Shown here one piece after another: positions 7,087 to 10,031 of a stretch of DNA of 10,031 bases (positions within the stretch are counted from its first letter, which is position 1; each line of letters opens with the position of its first letter). The position numbers and the translations under genes were made by a program. This DNA is from Syntrophomonadaceae bacterium (GTDB lineage: Bacteria > Bacillota > Dethiobacteria > DTU022): positions 1-10,031 of the forward strand of contig SLQM01000096.1 in the NCBI GenBank assembly GCA_007131435.1, read 5' to 3'. The notes under the pieces were generated by a model. That model had not been told where the DNA came from, made no database searches, and saw only the letters and a list, made by a program, of their open reading frames with translations.

Positions 7087-8462
7087 TGCAGCCTTTCCTG
7101 GAGATCGGCCAGATATTCATAACAACATTCATGCTGGCTTTGGTTATGCCGATCTTTTGGATTGTTCTCTTCCTGGTTTTCATGCAGTACAGAAGGCAGG
7201 CAGCTACCGAGGAGAAGCTTTTCGGGCAGACAATAAATCAAATTAGCAGGCAGATGTTGTTTTCACTTGGCCTTGGCGCCCTGGGCGGGCTGCTGGCCAG
7301 TGCAGTCCTGATTTTTCTGGGGTTATCACTGGAGCAGATCGGTCTTTACTTCATCTGGCCCGTTGCCCTGCTTTTACTTTTAATTAACCCCCGCTATCTC
7401 TGCTTTTCATATGCCGGGGGAATTGTGGCAGCTGCAGTTCTGATTACCCGTCATCTTCTGGTTCCCCTGCTCCCTGAACTGGCAAATAATTTCGTGTTAG
7501 CTTCACTGCTCAGGATTCATATTCCTGCTCTCCTGGTGCTGATCGGGCTGCTGCACCTGGTAGAAGCGCTTTTAATTTACGTGCATGGTGATCGCGGCAG
7601 CAGTCCAATGTATGTTAAGTCGGAAAGCGGCAAGGTGGTGGGCGCTTTTTCCCTGCAGCGTTTCTGGCCCCTGCCCCTGGTGGCGCTAATGGTTACCCTG
7701 GTGTCGCAGGCTGAAATAACGGGGGTAAGCATGCCGGACTGGTGGCCCATTCTGCAATCTGTTCTACAGCCGGGAGAAGGACAGAGTCTGCAGTATATGA
7801 TCATCCCGGTTGCGGCAGGGCTTGGTTATGCTGATATTGCTTTTTCCTCAAGACCGAAAGAGAGGGCCAACTTTTCAGCCAGGTGGCTTGCCGTTTATAG
7901 TTTAATATTACTGGTAATTGCTATAAGTTCAGAATATATTTCATGGCTTGTTTTGCCTGGAGTGTTGTTTGCCCCGCTGGGTCATGAACTGTTAATTCTA
8001 TACGGTAAGAGGCAGGAGAAGACCAGCAGCCCTTATTATGAAAAACCTGATAACGGGGTAAAGCTGATGATGGTTCTGCCGGAAACGGATGCTGATAATG
8101 CAGGGCTTAAAGAAGGCGATCTGATCCTGAAAGTTAATGGACAGGAAATATCGGATAACCGGGAAATGGTAAGATTGATCGAAGATAGCTATTTTATGGT
8201 CCTGGTTGAAGGTTTAAGAGGGGACGAGTCTTTTTCGACCATCTTCAAGAAAACTCCGGCTGAATATTCAGGAGTAGAAGATTCATTTCAGGATAAACTA
8301 AAATCACATTACCCTCCTTCTTCATTGCACAGGAGTGTATCGTTTGGCCTGATACCGGTCCCTTCTCCCGATTCACCGGTTTACCTGGAAATTAAGAAGC
8401 CAGATCCAATGGGGCGGTTCAGAAGGTTAAAGAACCGGCTTCTGAGGAAAACCGGCAGTTAA
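7086..8462 (+). CDS. Polytopic membrane protein with C-terminal PDZ domain, MinJ-like
   Basis: This 458-residue protein has about eight or nine hydrophobic segments between residues 10 and 310. A cytoplasmic-looking PDZ domain follows at about 326-390 (MVLPETDADNAGLKEGDLILKVNG, seen here as VLPETDADNAGL then KEGDLILKVNG). A basic tail of about 65 residues ends in RRLKNRLLRKTGS. Its ATG shares one base with the protease stop (TAATG), so it is probably translationally coupled; GGGGGT at 7069-7074 may serve as ribosome site. In B. subtilis the PDZ protein MinJ, which links DivIVA to MinCD at division sites, has a similar many-helix-plus-PDZ layout. From memory, it also lies between ctpB and uvrB. 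Architecture and position therefore suggest a MinJ-type division adaptor, but sequence similarity was not measured and the function is inferred. Confidence 0.8.
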   Translation: MQPFLEIGQIFITTFMLALVMPIFWIVLFLVFMQYRRQAATEEKLFGQTINQISRQMLFSLGLGALGGLLASAVLIFLGLSLEQIGLYFIWPVALLLLLINPRYLCFSYAGGIVAAAVLITRHLLVPLLPELANNFVLASLLRIHIPALLVLIGLLHLVEALLIYVHGDRGSSPMYVKSESGKVVGAFSLQRFWPLPLVALMVTLVSQAEITGVSMPDWWPILQSVLQPGEGQSLQYMIIPVAAGLGYADIAFSSRPKERANFSARWLAVYSLILLVIAISSEYISWLVLPGVLFAPLGHELLILYGKRQEKTSSPYYEKPDNGVKLMMVLPETDADNAGLKEGDLILKVNGQEISDNREMVRLIEDSYFMVLVEGLRGDESFSTIFKKTPAEYSGVEDSFQDKLKSHYPPSSLHRSVSFGLIPVPSPDSPVYLEIKKPDPMGRFRRLKNRLLRKTGS

Positions 8463-8503
8463 TAGAAACCTTATGTTGTGCAGCCTGATGGTTTGCCGGT
8501 TTT
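8448..8503 (+). terminator. Long-loop inverted repeat over the PDZ gene stop, possible weak terminator
   Basis: AAAACCGGCA (8448-8457) is exactly complementary to TGCCGGTTTT (8494-8503), 36 bases apart. AACC (8467-8470) and GGTT (8490-8493) can pair inside. The 3' arm ends in four Ts after a GC core, as in a terminator. The 5' arm lies within the last codons of the PDZ gene. The long loop makes it less stable than a standard intrinsic terminator, so read-through into the next gene is likely. Confidence 0.35.
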
Positions 8504-8580
8504 GCTTCGTGTCCTGGCGGGGTTGAATTGCCGGCGGTTTGAAGCCACCTGCTTAAAAATACAATAAAGAGGTGCGTCCT

Positions 8581-9147
8581 GTGATAGCAGCGGCAGTAGC
8601 TGCTTTTCTTGCTGTTTTTGTTGCAGAATTCGGAGATAAGTCCCAACTGGTTACACTTACCATGGCCTGCCGTTACCCGCCACTGCAGGTTCTTGCAGGA
8701 GCCATGCTTGCTTTTGCTGTTGTCGTGGGCCTTGCTGTAGGGGTGGGGGGAATTGTAGCTTCTTACGTGCCTCATACCCTGGTCGCAATTTTTTCCGGAA
8801 TCTTTTTTATCGCAGTTGGCATTTTCACCTATTACCGCAAAAGAGATCATAGTGAGCACTGCGAGGGGAAGGCCGGTTTTTTTCAAACCCTGGTTATGAT
8901 CTTTTTTGCCGAATTTGGTGATAAAACACAGCTCGCTGCCATGTTCCTGGCTGCCAGCCTGGGCTATCCCCTGGCTATTTTTGCAGGGGCTATGTTAGCG
9001 CTGCTTATAAATCATATCCTTGCAGTCTACCTGGGCAGCCAGTTCATAACCCGCATCAACCCCCACCATGTAAGGATCGGTTCAGCCCTTCTTTTTGTGG
9101 TAATCGGGCTTTTTATGATCATATTTGAGGCAGGAATAGGTTTTTAG
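8581..9147 (+). CDS. GDT1/TMEM165 (UPF0016) family cation transporter
   Basis: This 188-residue integral membrane protein has about six hydrophobic segments in two homologous halves. Each half carries the family signature E-x-G-D-K-[ST]: E16-F-G-D-K-S21 in the first helix and E111-F-G-D-K-T116 in the fourth. Characterised relatives in bacteria, plastids, yeast and humans move Mn2+ and/or Ca2+, probably in exchange for protons; the acidic residues bind the ion. Manganese export or homeostasis is the likely role here. The frame is also open from a GTG at 8572, but that codon is part of the Shine-Dalgarno sequence itself (AGAGGTG, 8568-8574). The GTG at 8581, 6 bases downstream, is therefore the better start. 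No convincing promoter lies in the 118 bases upstream, so it may be read through from the PDZ gene. Confidence 0.9.
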   Translation: MIAAAVAAFLAVFVAEFGDKSQLVTLTMACRYPPLQVLAGAMLAFAVVVGLAVGVGGIVASYVPHTLVAIFSGIFFIAVGIFTYYRKRDHSEHCEGKAGFFQTLVMIFFAEFGDKTQLAAMFLAASLGYPLAIFAGAMLALLINHILAVYLGSQFITRINPHHVRIGSALLFVVIGLFMIIFEAGIGF

Positions 9148-9150
9148 TTA

Positions 9151-9159
9151 TGGTATAAT
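9151..9159 (+). promoter_or_regulatory. Extended -10 promoter element for uvrB
   Basis: TGGTATAAT is a perfect -10 hexamer (9154-9159) with the extended TG motif, starting 4 bases after the transporter stop. The position 17 bases upstream (9131-9136, CAGGAA) is a poor -35, and TTGAGG at 9125-9130 is too far away (23 bases). Extended -10 promoters can work without a good -35. Transcription would start near 9166, giving a leader of about 37 bases. I see no GAAC-N4-GTTC LexA box of the Bacillus type around it. Confidence 0.6.
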
Positions 9160-9202
9160 TAATAGCGATTATCAATAAGCCGCTGGTCGGGAGGTGCTGC
9201 AT

Positions 9203-10031
9203 TTGTCTGTTGACAGTGGCTTTAAAGTTCATGCAAATTTTAAACCATCCGGTGATCAACCGGAAGCTATAGAAGCCCTGGCGCAGGGATTGCGCCGGGG
9301 CTGGCCTTACCAGACCCTGTTGGGGGTAACAGGCTCAGGAAAAACTTTTACCATTGCGCAGGTCATTGAGCAGGTACAGAGGCCCACCCTGGTCATGGCT
9401 CCGAATAAGATTCTTGCTGCCCAGCTTTGCAGTGAATTCAAAGAGCTTTTTCCGGGCAATGCAGTGGAATACTTCATCAGTTACTATGACTATTACCAGC
9501 CGGAAGCATACCTGCCGCAGAGCGATACTTATATCGAGAAGGATTCCTCGATTAACGATGAAATTGACAAGCTGCGCCACTCTGCAACCAGCGCCGTGCT
9601 GGAACGCAGGGATGTAATAGTGGTTGCTTCTGTATCCTGTATATATGGGCTCGGTTCGCCGGCGGAATATATGGACCAGGTTCTTTCACTGCGCACTGGC
9701 AGCATGATGAGCCGGGACCAGATCATAGAGCGGCTGGTTGATATACATTACCAGCGCAATGAAATAGATTTTCACCGCGGAACCTTCAGGGTAAGGGGAG
9801 ATGTGCTGGAGATTATCCCGGCCTCTTATTCCGAGGCAGCGCTGCGGGTGGAGCTCTTTGGCGATGAAATTGAGAGAATTCGTGAAATTGACCTGGTTAG
9901 CGGTAAAGTTTCGGGAGAACGCAACCATGTGGCTATCTTCCCGGCAACTCACTACGTAACGGCCCCTGATCAACTGCAAAGGGCTATTACCGATATTGAA
10001 GCGGAACTTCAGGAAAGGTTGGCTTATTTCA
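9203..10031 (+). CDS. uvrB: UvrABC system protein B, N-terminal part (runs off the window)
   Basis: The 276 complete codons present encode the N-terminal part of UvrB, the damage-verifying helicase-like subunit of nucleotide excision repair, which works with UvrA and UvrC. The N-terminus reads FKVHANFKPSGDQPEAIEAL. Walker A is G41-VTGSGK-T48, and APNKILAAQL follows at 66-75. The beta-hairpin region that clamps DNA starts at ISYYDYYQPEAYLPQSDTYI (92-111). RHSATSAVLERRDVIVVASV and FRVRGDVLEIIPA come later in the fragment. The start is TTG at 9203, supported by GGGAGGTG at 9189-9196, exactly 6 bases upstream. No ATG lies near the conserved N-terminus, so an ATG-only search misses the gene or truncates it. 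The rest of the gene continues past base 10031. Confidence 0.97.
   Translation, partial: MSVDSGFKVHANFKPSGDQPEAIEALAQGLRRGWPYQTLLGVTGSGKTFTIAQVIEQVQRPTLVMAPNKILAAQLCSEFKELFPGNAVEYFISYYDYYQPEAYLPQSDTYIEKDSSINDEIDKLRHSATSAVLERRDVIVVASVSCIYGLGSPAEYMDQVLSLRTGSMMSRDQIIERLVDIHYQRNEIDFHRGTFRVRGDVLEIIPASYSEAALRVELFGDEIERIREIDLVSGKVSGERNHVAIFPATHYVTAPDQLQRAITDIEAELQERLAYF

Noticed and set aside
8560..8565. TACAAT as a -10 box for the GDT1-type gene
   Set aside because: Transcription would start at about the ribosome site or the first GTG, which is incompatible with use of that Shine-Dalgarno, and there is no -35 at a suitable distance.
8463..8580. Manganese-sensing yybP-ykoY riboswitch in front of the GDT1-type gene
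   Set aside because: This family is often under that riboswitch, but I could not find its conserved loop sequences or the expected fold in the 118 bases available.

Overview
The window looks like ordinary chromosome from a Gram-positive, Firmicutes-type bacterium, most likely a clostridial lineage. The evidence is the strong GGAGG-type ribosome binding sites, sigma-A-like promoters, GTG and TTG starts chosen by Shine-Dalgarno position, and a gene neighbourhood (ftsX, a cell-wall hydrolase, a C-terminal processing protease, a polytopic PDZ protein, uvrB) that resembles the ftsEX-ctpB-minJ-uvrB region of Bacillus as I remember it. I see no tRNA, rRNA, CRISPR array, insertion sequence or phage gene, and no gene-free stretch longer than 300 bases.

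Layout. Bases 1-76 are the last codons of ftsX. An operon-like M23 peptidoglycan hydrolase with an N-terminal coiled coil follows (109-1308). A 16-bp hairpin at 1388-1424 separates it from a convergent carbamate kinase gene (1455-2396, minus strand). An intergenic region of about 190 bp holds divergent promoters for carbamate kinase and for a GPH/MFS_2-type transporter (2591-3976). Asparaginyl-tRNA synthetase (4067-5461) follows with its own probable promoter. A second cell-envelope unit then begins: an S41 carboxy-terminal protease with PDZ and peptidoglycan-binding domains (5599-7086), overlapping by one base a multi-spanning membrane protein with a C-terminal PDZ domain (7086-8462). A small GDT1/TMEM165 (UPF0016) cation transporter (8581-9147) and the start of uvrB (TTG at 9203, running off the window) complete it.

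How the genes fit together. FtsX with the coiled-coil M23 enzyme forms a plausible FtsEX-controlled cell-separation module, and the coupled protease/PDZ pair is probably a division or envelope-associated proteolysis module. Carbamate kinase, the transporter and AsnRS sit between these two envelope modules with their own promoters and, for carbamate kinase, opposite orientation. They look like an unrelated insertion into an otherwise conserved neighbourhood. UvrB begins a separate nucleotide-excision-repair unit under its own extended -10 promoter.

I found no convincing previously undescribed system. The most interesting points are the catalytically complete M23 partner of FtsX, the MinJ-like protein coupled to the Ctp protease, a structured leader in front of ctp, and several start sites that simple longest-ORF calling would get wrong.
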